From contig OX422217.1 in NCBI GenBank assembly GCA_949130495.1, positions 571,612,606-571,676,605 of the forward strand: a DNA stretch of 64,000 bases. Direction: 5' to 3'. The DNA comes from Sambucus nigra. Its lineage: Eukaryota > Streptophyta > Magnoliopsida > Dipsacales > Adoxaceae. Made by a program: the position numbers and the translations under genes. The notes under the pieces were generated by a model. It worked only from the letters and a program-made list of their open reading frames with translations. It did not search any database and had not been told where the DNA came from. Positions within the stretch are counted from its first letter, which is position 1. Each line of letters starts with the position of its first letter. Positions 48,457 to 59,849 of the stretch are shown piece by piece.

Positions 48457-48609
48457 GTCTGGGTTAACATTGCATTAATTTAAAGAAGTGGTCTAGAGTT
48501 CAAAATCCCTCAAACATCAATTTAAACCTAACATATAATTGATAAACAGATACAACAACGTATATAAGACAAATAAATGCACACAGTCATTGACAAAAAA
48601 CATCATAAA
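48457..48609. repeat. Flank segment, second copy of the duplication
   Basis: Matches 38248-38401; after CATCATAAA it continues into unique sequence (CAGTGTCATAATT), whereas the first copy meets element B at that point. Confidence 0.85.
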
Positions 48610-49194
48610 CAGTGTCATAATTACAAATACCTACAATTTATATAAATTAAATATTACAAACACAGATAACCATGAAACATATAAATGAAATACTAAGAAC
48701 AAAAATAATCATAAATATATTACAACTAGCTCTTCATAAACCTGAAACCGAAACAACAATCCATTTAAATCCTCTATACAAAAATTACAAAATCTTCAAT
48801 ATCTAATAAAACAAACAAGATGCAACTAAACAATATTGAAAAACACTTTATAATCGTATAAACAAATAATAATCACTAAATATCGAACAAAATATGAAAA
48901 ATACTTCAAATGCATCAAGCAGAGCATAAATAAAATAAAATAGATACTTGATTCATCGTCATATAACATAGGAGCTTAGCTCGCAATTAAATGAAGGACA
49001 CGTATAATATGTAAACCACAAAATTCTAAAGAACAATATCTCCAAAAGTCTCTCTAAAAATCTCTCAAAATGTTCTTTAATTTGAGGGAAAACAAGCAGG
49101 CTACAATAAGGGGAGTGATATAAATAGGAACCCACTAGTGAAAAAGTTATAACACGTGTAATGCCCAAACAAAAAGTAAATATCAAAATGGTGG

Positions 49195-49198
<4 letters not shown>
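48610..49198. other. Unassigned A/T-rich spacer
   Basis: No coding frame, repeat or element end recognised. Confidence 0.4.

Positions 49199-49263
<65 letters not shown>
49199..49263. repeat. (TC)n(TA)n microsatellite
   Basis: About 20 TC repeats directly followed by about 11 TA repeats. Confidence 0.95.
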
Positions 49264-49306
49264 GGGGGGATTCTGACATTTTAACGGACCTAGGGGAATA
49301 ACCAAC

Positions 49307-50825
49307 TGTGACACCTCGCCTATTTTAATCACAGGTGATCAGTCCTTTACCCAAATAAATAAGAATGTCATTTGGTTCATTCTTATCATCACTCTCAAAA
49401 CTTTTTGAATTACTAACCACCTATGTTAAATTAAGCCCGTGCCAAATTTTATCTTTCATTAACACATAGGAACATGCAGAAAATGAATAAAGTCACCCAT
49501 GCACACAATAATAGAAGTCTGAAACATCGTAAGATAAATAGATAAATGATAAATGATAAATGCCTAATAAACCATCGGCTCAAAAACCAACATCCAAGTC
49601 GTAAGTCTAACTGAAATGAAAATAAATCTAAAAACAGAGTCTGATATATAAAACTGAATAAATGTATCAACTGAAGGGACAACATGCCCAAATGAAATAA
49701 CTAATCTTGAATCCTAATCTAGGAATGAAATAACTGAAGCGTTCATGCATGCCTCTACAAATTCTATAGCTAGGCATCCTTGGAAGGGATCATCAAGTCT
49801 GGCGTCCCTATGGTTAGAAACCTAAAAGTTTTTGAAAAACTAGATTTGATATGGGTCAGAGCCCAAAACTGTTGAAAAATATTTAGCAAGTATTTAAATT
49901 GCAGTTAAAAGCAGTTATTAGATACACACGTTAGTTTACACTCACTTGACTTTCTCACCTCTTAACTATAGTTCACACCTAACATCTCCTATTTTATCCA
50001 ACTAGTTATGCTACCCAGCCTAACTAGACACAAGTATCTAAGTAACTATAACAAGTTTATCTCACCCATACCGAACATATGATATGCTACAGTAAAACCA
50101 ATAATTAATAGTAACCGAACATTTTCATTGAACTATTAATTAAGTTTATCTTACTTAAGTTACTCTTAGATATACACTATCTATCTTTTTTACCCTTACA
50201 CAAAAGTAGAATAATCACACTTATATATATATCACTATTATATATACAACTGCAGCATCCCCGGAATGTCCACCGCGATGAATGCATACTCTCCTATTAA
50301 GTCCATGTACCTCTCTTACCAAATCAAAGACTATCGATTCGGAAAGTCACCTCGAACACCAAATCAAATAACAAACGATGGAGGCGAACATAGTTCTAAG
50401 CCTTTGGGCTACAACCATACCTAACGTACAGAAATGACCTTCCAGACCCACTATTGCACTCTCAAATAGTGAAGCGACCTAAGTTCTATGCTCTGGAGCA
50501 CACATCGAGACCTCGCTGGAATCACCAAGGTGGGATCACCCATTACACGGAACCTCCCGTGAAAGTAGGCAGTGTAGGTATGTTCACACATGTAACAAAG
50601 CATACAATAGGTATTCACATAACCTATATATATATATATATATATATCCAGTACATAGTATATACACACAACCCACAATATATCCAGTACGTAGAAAGAC
50701 AAAGACCCATTCAGATGGAATCATCGGTTGATTATAGCAAGGAATGGTGTAATCACTTTTATTATACCCATTAAATAGTCCAGTATATCCACACAAAAAG
50801 ACTGAAAAGTAATTCCATGCCCACC
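49307..50825 (-). mobile_element. Truncated Tekay/Del-like LTR, minus strand
   Basis: Plus-strand start TGTGACACCTCGCC is the complement of the ...GGTGTCACA end of the other LTRs. GGGTCAGAGCCC near 49856 and the GATCACCCATTACA block near 50530 match, in order, 58080 and 57490 in the 55678-58638 LTR. The other end (TGTAATACCCC) is missing; sequence passes into R2 3' region at about 50825. A TA microsatellite is at 50625-50647. Confidence 0.6.
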
Positions 50826-51949
50826 AACACTAGTCTAAAAAAACACACGAGGAACCCCCTCAAATATTTGCCTCAATAGGTTGCTGCTCAAAATGAGAAA
50901 TTTCGCTTGCTCGATCGCCAACCACCAAGTCTAACCTTGTGTTCCTCGATTCTTAAAAGTAACTGCTAAAAAAAGAGGGAACGAACGAGTCAAATTTGAG
51001 AGTGGGGATGCTCGACAAATAAGCGAGGTTGGCTCCTCGTAACAAACTCAGACAGCATAACCAGAGTGAAAACTTAAAAGAAAAAGAAATGGATTGAAAT
51101 GACTCTTAGTCCCACAACTCATCCTTAATAGTGAACTGAAACTAAAAAGATGTTAGCAATAAAAAAAATACGATAATACCAGACAGGTTCCTCGCCGTTA
51201 AATCGAGATGTGCCTACTCGCAACATATATCTCAAAGATATTTACAGAAAAAATACGCATAAAAAGAAAAAAAATCTAAAACACCCCTTAACAGTCAGTT
51301 ACTCTTTAACAGCTGGCCAAAAAAATTGTGTTCCTCGCTGTTTGAACCAGAACCACACCTCCTCGTCAACATCACCGTTTCTTGCAAGCTCCTATGAGCA
51401 AAGAAAAAGATGTACACCAGTATCCATCACGCGGGACATAACGCCGGAGGGGTTTTGGTTTGCGACGACCAAAATGGCCAGACATAACGCCGGTAATCAT
51501 ATCTTGTGTTCCATAAAGGGGAGCGAACAAACCCCTTTTGTTCTCCTAAGATCCCATATCCATCACACAGGCAAGCATGAAACTGAAAAAAATGGTGGCC
51601 TAGATCAACATTCGACCGCAAATTTTGTGAACCAAAGGACGAGACAAGCAGATCTCATATTGCCCCTTTCTCGTTTATCAGACTAAAGAGAGTATGTTTA
51701 ACTATTAGATGGAAAAAGCAAAATGTTCAAAAAGAAGGGGCGAGAGGGTTTCTTCACAGAAAGCCAAAAAAAAAATTAATCGGTTTTGAAATTGTATTGA
51801 GGTTTAAAATATAGGGGACTGAGATTTGAAATTAGAGATGAAATTCAATATAACTGAGCTTATGATTAAAGAACCCAACAAAGGCTCCAGTGCGTTTATA
51901 TTCTAGATCCTCCCACGCAGATCTCACCTGCTCTCTTAATCTTTATCTC
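50826..51949. other. R2 3' region, no identified gene
   Basis: Carries scattered CGAGGAACCC and GGTTCCTCG words like the following array, so I place it in R2. A 158-codon plus-strand frame (51210-51686) has no recognisable domain and a composition like its surroundings; I do not call it a gene. Confidence 0.35.
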
Positions 51950-52445
51950 TTGTGTTTTAAAAAATCAACATACGTGTATTTTCAGAAGACGAGGAACCCA
52001 ATACGAGGAACCCAAAAGATCCGTCTTCTCAATAATCATTTCTAAAAGTAAAAAAGAAATAACAGTATTTAATAAGTAAGTCGCGAGGAACCCAAGATGA
52101 GGAATAGTCGGGTCCAAATAGCGTAAAAAAAATATCTTCTTGTAATTTCTTTCTGTAAGTATGCGAGGAACCCAAAAAAGACTTACCCTAGTGTGTCTCG
52201 CAATTTATTTTTAGAAGTCAAAAGAAATAGCAGGGTTTAAAAAGTAAGTTTGCGAGAACCCAATACGAGGAATAGTCAGGTCCAAATAGCACAAAAAAAA
52301 TATCTTCTTGGAATTTCTTTCTATAAGTATGCGAGGAACCCAAAAAAGACTTACCCTAGTGTGTCTCGCAATTTATTTCTAAAAGTCAAAAGAAATAGCA
52401 GGGTTTAAAAAGTAAGTCTGCGAGAACTCAAAACGAGGAACAACT
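51950..52445 (+). repeat. GCGAGGAACCC tandem repeats, about 168-bp unit
   Basis: GCGAGGAACCCAAAAAAGAC recurs at 52163 and 52331 (168 bp apart) with a third, diverged copy before. Two to three units. Confidence 0.75.
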
Positions 52446-52589
52446 ATGTCCAAACAGTACAAAAGAAATTCGACTAGCATAAAAATATAGTTGAGCTCTA
52501 TAAAATGTAGAGAATCTCACGTGAAAAAAAATCAAAAAGTCTATCAAAGTTAAATAGTGATAAGAGTCCGATATGGTGTATTGTCCATT

Positions 52590-53015
52590 CAAAAAAAAAT
52601 GAAAAAAATGTTGAGGAGGTTCACCCTCCCTATAAGTTATGCTTGAATCAAAAAAATAAAAACATTGTTGAGGGGCTCACTCCCCTCTAACTTATGTTTT
52701 AATTCAAATGTTGAATAAAAAAGTGCTGAAGGGGCTCACCCCTCCCTCTAAGTTATCTTGAATAAAAAAAAATGAAAAAACGTTGAGGGAGCTCACCCCC
52801 CCCCCCTCTAAGTTATGTTTCAGTTCAAATGTTGAAAAAAAATTGGTGAGGGGGGCTCACCCCTCCCTTAAGTTATATTTGAATAAAAAAAATGGAAAAA
52901 TGTTGAGGGGGATCACCCCCCCCCCCCCTCTCTAAGTTATGTTTTGGTCCAAATGCTGAAAAACAAAATGTTGAGGGGGGCTCACCCCTCCCTCTAAGTT
53001 ATGTTTGAATAAAAG
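52590..53015 (+). repeat. GGGCTCACCCCTCCC tandem array
   Basis: About seven copies of a roughly 60-65-bp unit: TGTTGAGGGGGCTCACCCC, CTCTAAGTTATGTTT and an A-rich spacer. G and C runs vary in length. Confidence 0.8.
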
Positions 53016-53400
53016 TCCTAAAAGAATAGGCATAGGACAAGTATCCCACAACTAAAGGGGAATCTTTCAAATGTTAACTTGCGCATCCTATATGCAAGTG
53101 CCCCGCAGTTAAGAGGGGAAATTTCAGAAACAAAAACTTGCTCAGCTCATATGTACGTGCCCCGCAGTAAGAGGGGAAGCTTCAAAACTTTAACTTGCTC
53201 AGTTGTATGCAAGTACCCTGCAGCTAGAGGGGCAGCTTTCAAATTTTAACTTGCTCAGATATATACAAGTACCCCGCAGTTAGAGGGGCAGCTTCAAAAC
53301 TTTAACTTGCTCAGTTATATGCAAGTACCCTGCAGCTAGAGGGGCAACTTCCAAATTTAACTTGCTTATCTCATATGCAAATACACCATAGTTAGAAGAG
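53016..53400 (+). repeat. CCCCGCAGTTAGAGGGG tandem array, about 57-bp unit
   Basis: About seven units with TTAACTTGCTCAG and ATGCAAGTACC. The same family as 18600-18955. Confidence 0.85.
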
Positions 53401-53419
53401 GGAAGTTCAATCTTGAAGT

Positions 53420-55255
53420 TCTCATATAAAATAGAGCAACTCAGAGTATTGAGCAAGTGCAAGCATACATATAAGGTACGACGGTTTAGTACCTAAGGCT
53501 CCAAGGGCACCGGAGCGCTCATAGTCTTGAGCCAGTGCCACGTATAAACATAAGGTGCTCCAAATGAGCACCTAAGGCTCCAAGGGCACCGGAGCGCTCA
53601 CAGTCTTGAGCAAGTACCAAGTATACATATAAAGTACGACAGTTTAGTACCTAAGGCTCCAAGGGCACCGGAGCTCTCATAATATTGAGCAATTGCCAAG
53701 TATAAATATTAGGTATGACAGTTTAGTACCTCAGGCTCCGAGGGCAACGGAGCGCTCATCATATTGAGCAACTGCCAAGTGTAAATATAAGGTATAACTC
53801 TTTAGTACCTAAGGATAAAAGGGCACCAGAGCGCTCACAGTCTTAAGCAAGTGCCAAGTATAAATATAAGGTGCTCCAGATGAGAACCTAAGGCTCCAAG
53901 GGCACCGGAGTGCTCACAATCTTTAGTAAGTGCCAAATACAAATAAAAGTATAAGGTACGCCAGTCGCGCACCTAAGGCTCCAAGGGCACCGGAGCACTC
54001 ACAGTCCTGAGCAAGTGCCAAGTATAAATATAAGGCGCTCTAGATGAGCACCTAAGGCTCCAAGGGAACCGGAGCGCTCACAATATTGAGGAAGTGCCAA
54101 ATACAAATATAAATATAAGGTGTGTCAGTCGAGCACCTAAGGCTCCAAGGGCACCAGAGCGCTCACAATATTGAGCAAGTGCCAAATAAAAATATAAATA
54201 TAAGGTGCGCCAGTCGAGCACCTAAGGCTCCAAGGGCACCGGAGCACTCACAGTCTTGAGCAAGTGCCAAGTATAAATATAAGGCGCTCCAGAAGCAGAC
54301 CTAAGTCTCCAAGGGCACCGAAGCGCTCAAAATATTGAGCAAATGCCAAATATGAGTATAAATATAAGGTAGAACTATTTAGTGCCTAAGGCTCCAAGGG
54401 CACCGGAGCACTCACAGTCTTGAGCAACTGCCAGGTATGAACATAAGGTGCTCCAGATGAAGGGCACCGGAGCGCTCACAGTCTTGATCAAGTTCTAATT
54501 ATAAATATAAATATAAGGTGCGATAGTTTAGTACCTAAGGCTCCAAGGGCATCGGAGCGCTCAGTCTTGAGCAAGTGCCAGTATAAATATGAGGTACGAA
54601 AGTTTAGTACCCAAGGCTCCAAGGGCACTAGAGCACTCACAGTATTGAGGAATTGCCAATCATAAATATAAAGTGCGACAGTTTAGCACCTAAGGCTCCA
54701 AGGGCATCCAAGCGCTCACAGTTTTGAGCAACAACCAAGTATAAATATAAGGTGCGACAGTTTAGCACCCAAGGCTCCAAGGCCACCAGAGCGCTCACAG
54801 TCTTGAGCAACTGCCAAGTATAAATATATGGTGCGCCAGTTGAGCACCTAAGGCTCCAAGGGCACCGGAGCGCTCGCAGTCTTGAGCAAGTATCAAGTAT
54901 AAATATAAGGTGCGGAAGTTTAGCAACTAAGTCTCCAAGGGCACCGGAGCACTCACAGTCTTGAGCAACTGCCAAGTATAAACGTAAGGTGCTCCAGATG
55001 AGCACCTAAGGCTCCAAGGGCACCGGAGCGCTCACGGTCTTGAGCAAGTGTTAAGTATAAATATAAGGTGCGATAATTTAACACCTAAGGCTCCAAGGGA
55101 ACTGGAGCACTCGCAGTCTTGAGCAAGTGTCAAGTATAAATATAAGGTGCGACGGTTTAGCACCTAAGGCTCTAAGGGCACCGAAGCGCTCACAGTCTTG
55201 AGCAACTGCCAAGTATAAATAAAAGGTACGATAATTTCGTGCACAAGTCTCTCGA
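53420..55255 (+). repeat. CCTAAGGCTCCAAGGGCACC tandem array, about 79-bp unit
   Basis: CCTAAGG occurs at 53492, 53571, 53649 and 53728 and so on, about 23 units. Each has CACCGGAGCGCTCACAG and a TAAATATAAGGT stretch. Two spacer types alternate irregularly (TGCTCCAGATGAGCACC and TGCGACAGTTTAGCACC). Confidence 0.9.
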
Positions 55256-55276
55256 CATTACAAGACACTTCTGCAC

Positions 55277-55287
55277 GAGGGGGCTAA
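55277..55287 (+). other. Polypurine tract candidate 1 of R2
   Basis: GAGGGGGCTAA directly before TATTGAGAAG. In Tat elements the tract plus CTAA usually abuts the 3' LTR. Confidence 0.45.
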
Positions 55288-55384
55288 TATTGAGAAGTCC
55301 TTAACCAAGTGAACAAATAATAAAATAGCTTGGAGTGTGGAGATCCAGTTAGAGTGGCTCCACCTGCCCAAGATTTTAAGTTTG

Positions 55385-55677
55385 ACAGAAAATAGCCTAG
55401 GGCGAGGGGATCCACCTTGAGTGACCCCTCTTCCCAAAATTGATGCTACAGAAAAGGACTCAGGGCAAGGGGCTCACCGCGAATAACCCCTCCGCCCAAG
55501 ATAGAAGGCTACAGAAGAAGGCCAAAGGTGAGGGGACCACCGCGAGTAACCCCTCCGCCCAAGATGAAATTCCACAAAAGAAGGCCGAGGGTGAGGGACC
55601 CACCGCAAGTAACCCCTATGACCAAGATAAAAGGCCATAGAAGAAGGCCGAAGTCGAGGGGCCCACCGCAAGTAACC
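55385..55677 (+). repeat. 63-bp tandem array, first part
   Basis: About five units of GGGCGAGGGG.TCACCGCGAGTAACC style. It is interrupted at AGTAACC by the solo LTR and resumes at 58639 in phase. Confidence 0.85.
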
Positions 55678-58638
55678 TGTAATACCCCGTACGTTTGGCT
55701 ACATTTATTTTTGGGATTAATTAATTAAATGCGTATTAATTGGAAATTAATCCGGGTTATAAATACTAATGAGATGCGAGTTGGTATTTGATTATGTGCA
55801 TATATGATTATATATGTATTTGGTATTATAGAAGTTGTCGTGAGATTTATATACGGCAATTTGGAAATTTTGTTGGGACGCGTGGGACCGCCGCGTCACG
55901 GTATAATATTTTGATAATAAAAGTGAATTTAAAATCTATAATCCGTATGGTCGTTTTGAGTGCGCCAACGCGTCCGGAAGGGTCGAGATAGTCAGAAAAC
56001 ACTAGCCGGGGGTGTAGTTTGGGTCCCGGGGTATTTTTAGGCCATACCGGTAACTTAAAGGGTATTTTGGTAATTTTACATTTTTAGGATTTAAAAGTGA
56101 CGAAATTAGAGATGTAAATCTGATGTGGATTAAACCCACAAAGCCCACTAACCATCCCATATTAAACCATTAAGCTACGGAGGTTATCTTTAGGTTTACA
56201 ACTTTTCCCAAAACAAACCCTAGCCACCTTAAGCCACCATTGGAGAAGGAGCTTGGAGAGAGGAAATTCTGCAGAGAAACATCATCAAACCTACACCAAA
56301 GTCAGAAATCGAATCAAGGCAAGTGACTTTATTCCATTTAATTTCAGAGAATGTCTTTTCCATGTTAGAAATTGGAGAATATTAATTGTTCTTGAAAGAT
56401 AATGAAAACCCATGTAGTTTAGATCATAGAACTTGAGAAATTTAAGAAGGATTGCATGTAGAATGATAGGTAGATGTTCTTACTGATGATATACATGATT
56501 GGAAAGAAATTAAAACGGATTTTGTTGGGTTAATTCATGATTCAAAATGTTAGGGTTCATGTTCTTGAGATAATTGGGGAAAAGTGTAGAAATTCATATG
56601 TTGATTGATGTTGAAGAGATTTAATCCTTGAAAACATGTTAGGAGTTGACTTGAATATGTTTAGGATCCCTTAGAGACCATAAAACGTTGTTGGGATGAG
56701 ATTAGAAGTGTTAAAATGGTTAAAAACGAGGAAGGGAAAAATCTGGGACGAATCTGGTAGCTCGTTAGAAGCCCCTACTCAGGTCGTTCGAACGAACTCG
56801 TTCGAACGAGCTTCTAACGAGTTGACCAGTCGCTGCTAACGAGAATGGATTTCGTTCGATATCTCGTTCGAACGAGATATCGTTAGAAGGTACAGTTCGT
56901 TCGAACGAACTGGAACCTCGTTCGAACAGCCTCGTTCGAACGAGACTTCTAACGAGTTGGCAGAGGAATCTCGTTCGAACAGTCTCGTTCGAACGAGACT
57001 TCTAACGAGTTGACAGTTTGGTCCTTTTTGGACTGTTTTGATATTTGGAGTTCCGTAAACTTATTCGAGGATATAGATATCATTCCGTAGATGTAGTAAT
57101 GATAGAATTGGGACATTTGGGTATTTATGAGAAGGAATTTACATACGAGGGTTGTGTTACATGGACGGTTTGGGTTGAGACGTGAGTGTCTACTATGAGA
57201 GTAAATTATGACGCGTAGGATTACAAACCGGAATAGTATAAATTGTGATAAGTATAAGTAAGTACGAGAATGCGATATGTACTACGATTAAAATACGGTA
57301 TTACTAAGACGTGTGTTTACTTAGTATTAGTATATGAATTGTGTGTATGACATACCTACCATACTTGCTATCACGGGAGGTTTGCGTTCGCTTAGGGCCC
57401 TCTAATCCTTGTGTTGCCCGGATTTAGACTGGTTACCTCGATGAACATAGGTCAGAGAAATACTTATTGGGATGTTAATAAGTCCGCTGATCGTGGGAGT
57501 GTAGGTATGTACGTGACCCATGTGATGTGACTGTGTTCGCCTCCACTATTTTTGATTTGTGTTATCTGGACTATTTCTGAGAGATTCGGAATATGTGATC
57601 CTTATGTACGTGATGTACCGGGATGGATAGCAGAGTATGTGTGCACCACAGCTTAGTTCTCGGGGTGCTTATATTGTATATTTATGATGTGAATAATATA
57701 CTCTTAATAGATGAGAACCTTCATGATAATGTTGTGAATATAATTACGGTATTGTTTCGAGAAATATAACGAGTTAACTGATAGTGTTATATTGCATATT
57801 GAGCATCTGAGTTTACGTTAAACCCTACTTAATTACGAGCGTTATTATGTTAATAGAACCGAGTAATAAGGGTAAGACCTATGATAGTCTAGCTAGATAT
57901 GTTGTCACTTAGCTAGTAGTTTGTATCACTCTAGATGGGTACTTACGTTAGGAGTGCACAGTTAGACGAGAGGTGAGAATATCATGTGAGTGCACGTCCT
58001 AACATGTACTTTGCATTTAATGTTTTAAATGTTTTTAAAAGCACTTGCAGGTTTTTAAAATATAACTCCACATTCGGGCTCTGACCCGTTTGCTTTTCAA
58101 ATCTTTTTCTTGTAAAACCATTTTAGGTGCCCAGCCACAAGGACACCAAGCATAGGATACTCATTCAGGTGACGAGTTGTAGCTGTTTGTGGAAGCTACA
58201 GGGATTTGCATGTAGACGCTTCTATCCTTTGGATTCCAGAGTTACTATCTATCAGTTGTAGGGCATGTTGCCCATTTCTATTTAGAGACATCCTTTACAT
58301 TTCAGTTCTCTTACTTTGATTTGTATTGTTTCAGTATTCAGTTTACTTTTCAGTATGGGATTGTAGTGAGGAGTTTTCCTCCAGACTTTATTTACTCTAT
58401 TGTGATGGTTATTCGTTTTACTTCAGTTTGGTGAATGGTGTTATTTATTTCTTCATTACACTTGTTGCATGTTAATCAGACTTAAATTAAAATTTGGCAA
58501 CTTACTTTTTAAATACTAGGTGGTTAGTAATCTTTAAAAGGTTTTCGACAGTGATGCTATTAACTGAGCCAACTTGGCATTTTGAATTAATTTAATAAAG
58601 GAGTAGCTACCCAGTATTTAATTAGTCGGGGTGTCACA
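55678..58638 (+). mobile_element. Tekay/Del-like solo LTR, perfect target duplication
   Basis: Begins TGTAATACCCCGTACG, ends GGGGTGTCACA, 2961 bp. TAACC flanks it on both sides (55673-55677 and 58639-58643), and removing it restores the 63-bp array in register. No internal coding region. It shares ends and internal blocks with the LTRs at 10856, 3490 and 49307. Confidence 0.85.
56780..57010 (+). promoter_or_regulatory. Cluster of TTCGAACGA palindromes in the solo LTR
   Basis: About eight copies of CTCGTTCGAACGAG or close variants, alternating with CTTCTAACGAGTTG, followed by TTGACAGTTT. The equivalent position in the 10856 LTR holds the GATCGATCGA palindromes and a TATA box before TTGACAGTTT. 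Confidence 0.55.
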
Positions 58639-59610
58639 TAACCCCCCCTCCCAAGATGAAAGGCCATAGAAGAAGGCCAAGGGCGAGGGGCTCACCGCGA
58701 GTAACCCCTCCGCCTATGATGAAGGGCCACACAAGAAGGTCAAGGGCAAAGGACTCACCGCCAATAACCCCTACGCCCAAGATAGAAGGCCACAGAAGAA
58801 GGCCAAGGGAGAGGGGCCCACCACGAGTAACCCCTCCGCCCAAGATGAAAGTCTACAGAAGAAGGCCAAGGGCGAGGATCCCATCGCGAGTAACCCCTCT
58901 GACCAAGATGAAAGGCCACAGAAGAAGGCCAAGGGCGAGGGGCTCCTCGCGAATAACCCCTCCGCCTAAGATGAAAGGCCACAGAAGAAGGCCAAGGGCG
59001 AGGGGCTCATCACGAATAACCCCTCTGCCCAAGATGAAGGGCTTCAGAAGAAGGCCAAGGGTGAGGGGCTCACCGCGAGTAACCCCTCCGCCCAAGACAG
59101 AAGGCCAGAAAGGAAGGCCAAGGGCGAGGGGACCATCGCGAGTAACCCCTTCACCTAAGAGGAAAGGACTACAAAAGAAGGCCAAATGCGAGGGGCTCAC
59201 CGCGAGTAACCCCTCCACCCAAGATGAAAGGCCACAGAAGAAGGCCAAAGGAGAGGGGCTCACCGCAAGTAACCCCCGCCTAAGATAGAAGGCCATAGAA
59301 GAAGGCCAAAAGTGAGGGGCCCACCGTGAGTAACCCCTACACCTAAGATAGAAGGCCACAGAATAAGGCCAAGGGCGAGGGGCTCACCGCGAGCAATCCC
59401 TCTGCCCAAGAAAGAAGGCCACAAAAGAAGGCCAAGGGAGAGGGGCTCACTTTGAGAAACCCCTCTACCCAAGATAGAAGGCCACATAAAAAAAGGCCAA
59501 AGGCGAGGGGCTCACCATGAGCAACCCCTTTAAACAAAGTAGAAGGGCATAGAAGAAGGCTAAAAATGAGGGGCTCACCGCGAGTAACCCCTCCGCCCAA
59601 GTTTATACCC
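58639..59610 (+). repeat. 63-bp tandem array, second part
   Basis: GGGCGAGG-type words at 58681, 58744, 58807 and 58870, spacing 63, about 15 units. As 63 is 21 codons, both strands carry long frames with a 21-residue period; these are not evidence of genes. Confidence 0.9.
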
Positions 59611-59763
59611 AGATAAGGAGGTCCACTATAAGTGGCCTCATTTACAAAACTTGGGATGAAGTGACATAACATTTAATGACCCTAAGGGGAATGATAAAAA
59701 AAAAACTAGGGTCCCTGAAAAAAAACTGAATTTATGGATTCTACCCAATCCAAAAGACTTTGA

Positions 59764-59775
59764 ACGAGGGGCTAA
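59764..59775 (+). other. Polypurine tract candidate 2 of R2
   Basis: ACGAGGGGCTAA directly before TGTAGAAGGGTG. Confidence 0.45.
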
Positions 59776-59849
59776 TGTAGAAGGGTGTCTACATATAAAA
59801 AAATAATTAAAATACTTTTTTTGAAGATATTGAGAGGACCCCACCTAGG

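Noticed and set aside
51210..51686. Plus-strand frame of 158 codons
   Set aside because: No recognisable domain, Lys/Thr-rich start, and embedded in repeat-bearing 3' region; kept only as a remark.
52163..52331. 168-bp spacing of GCGAGGAACCC units compared with the 168-bp CACTA array
   Set aside because: Same length but no sequence similarity seen; treated as coincidence.
52590..55255. CRISPR-like appearance of regularly spaced repeats
   Set aside because: The units are tandem, without unique spacers, and the DNA is plant nuclear.
56780..57010. Heat-shock-element reading of the TTCGAA clusters
   Set aside because: Heat-shock elements need GAA and TTC blocks spaced by two bases; here TTC and GAA are adjacent, so the match is poor.
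58656..59359. Plus-strand 210-codon and minus-strand 168-codon frames
   Set aside because: Products of the 63-bp array (21-codon period), present on both strands.
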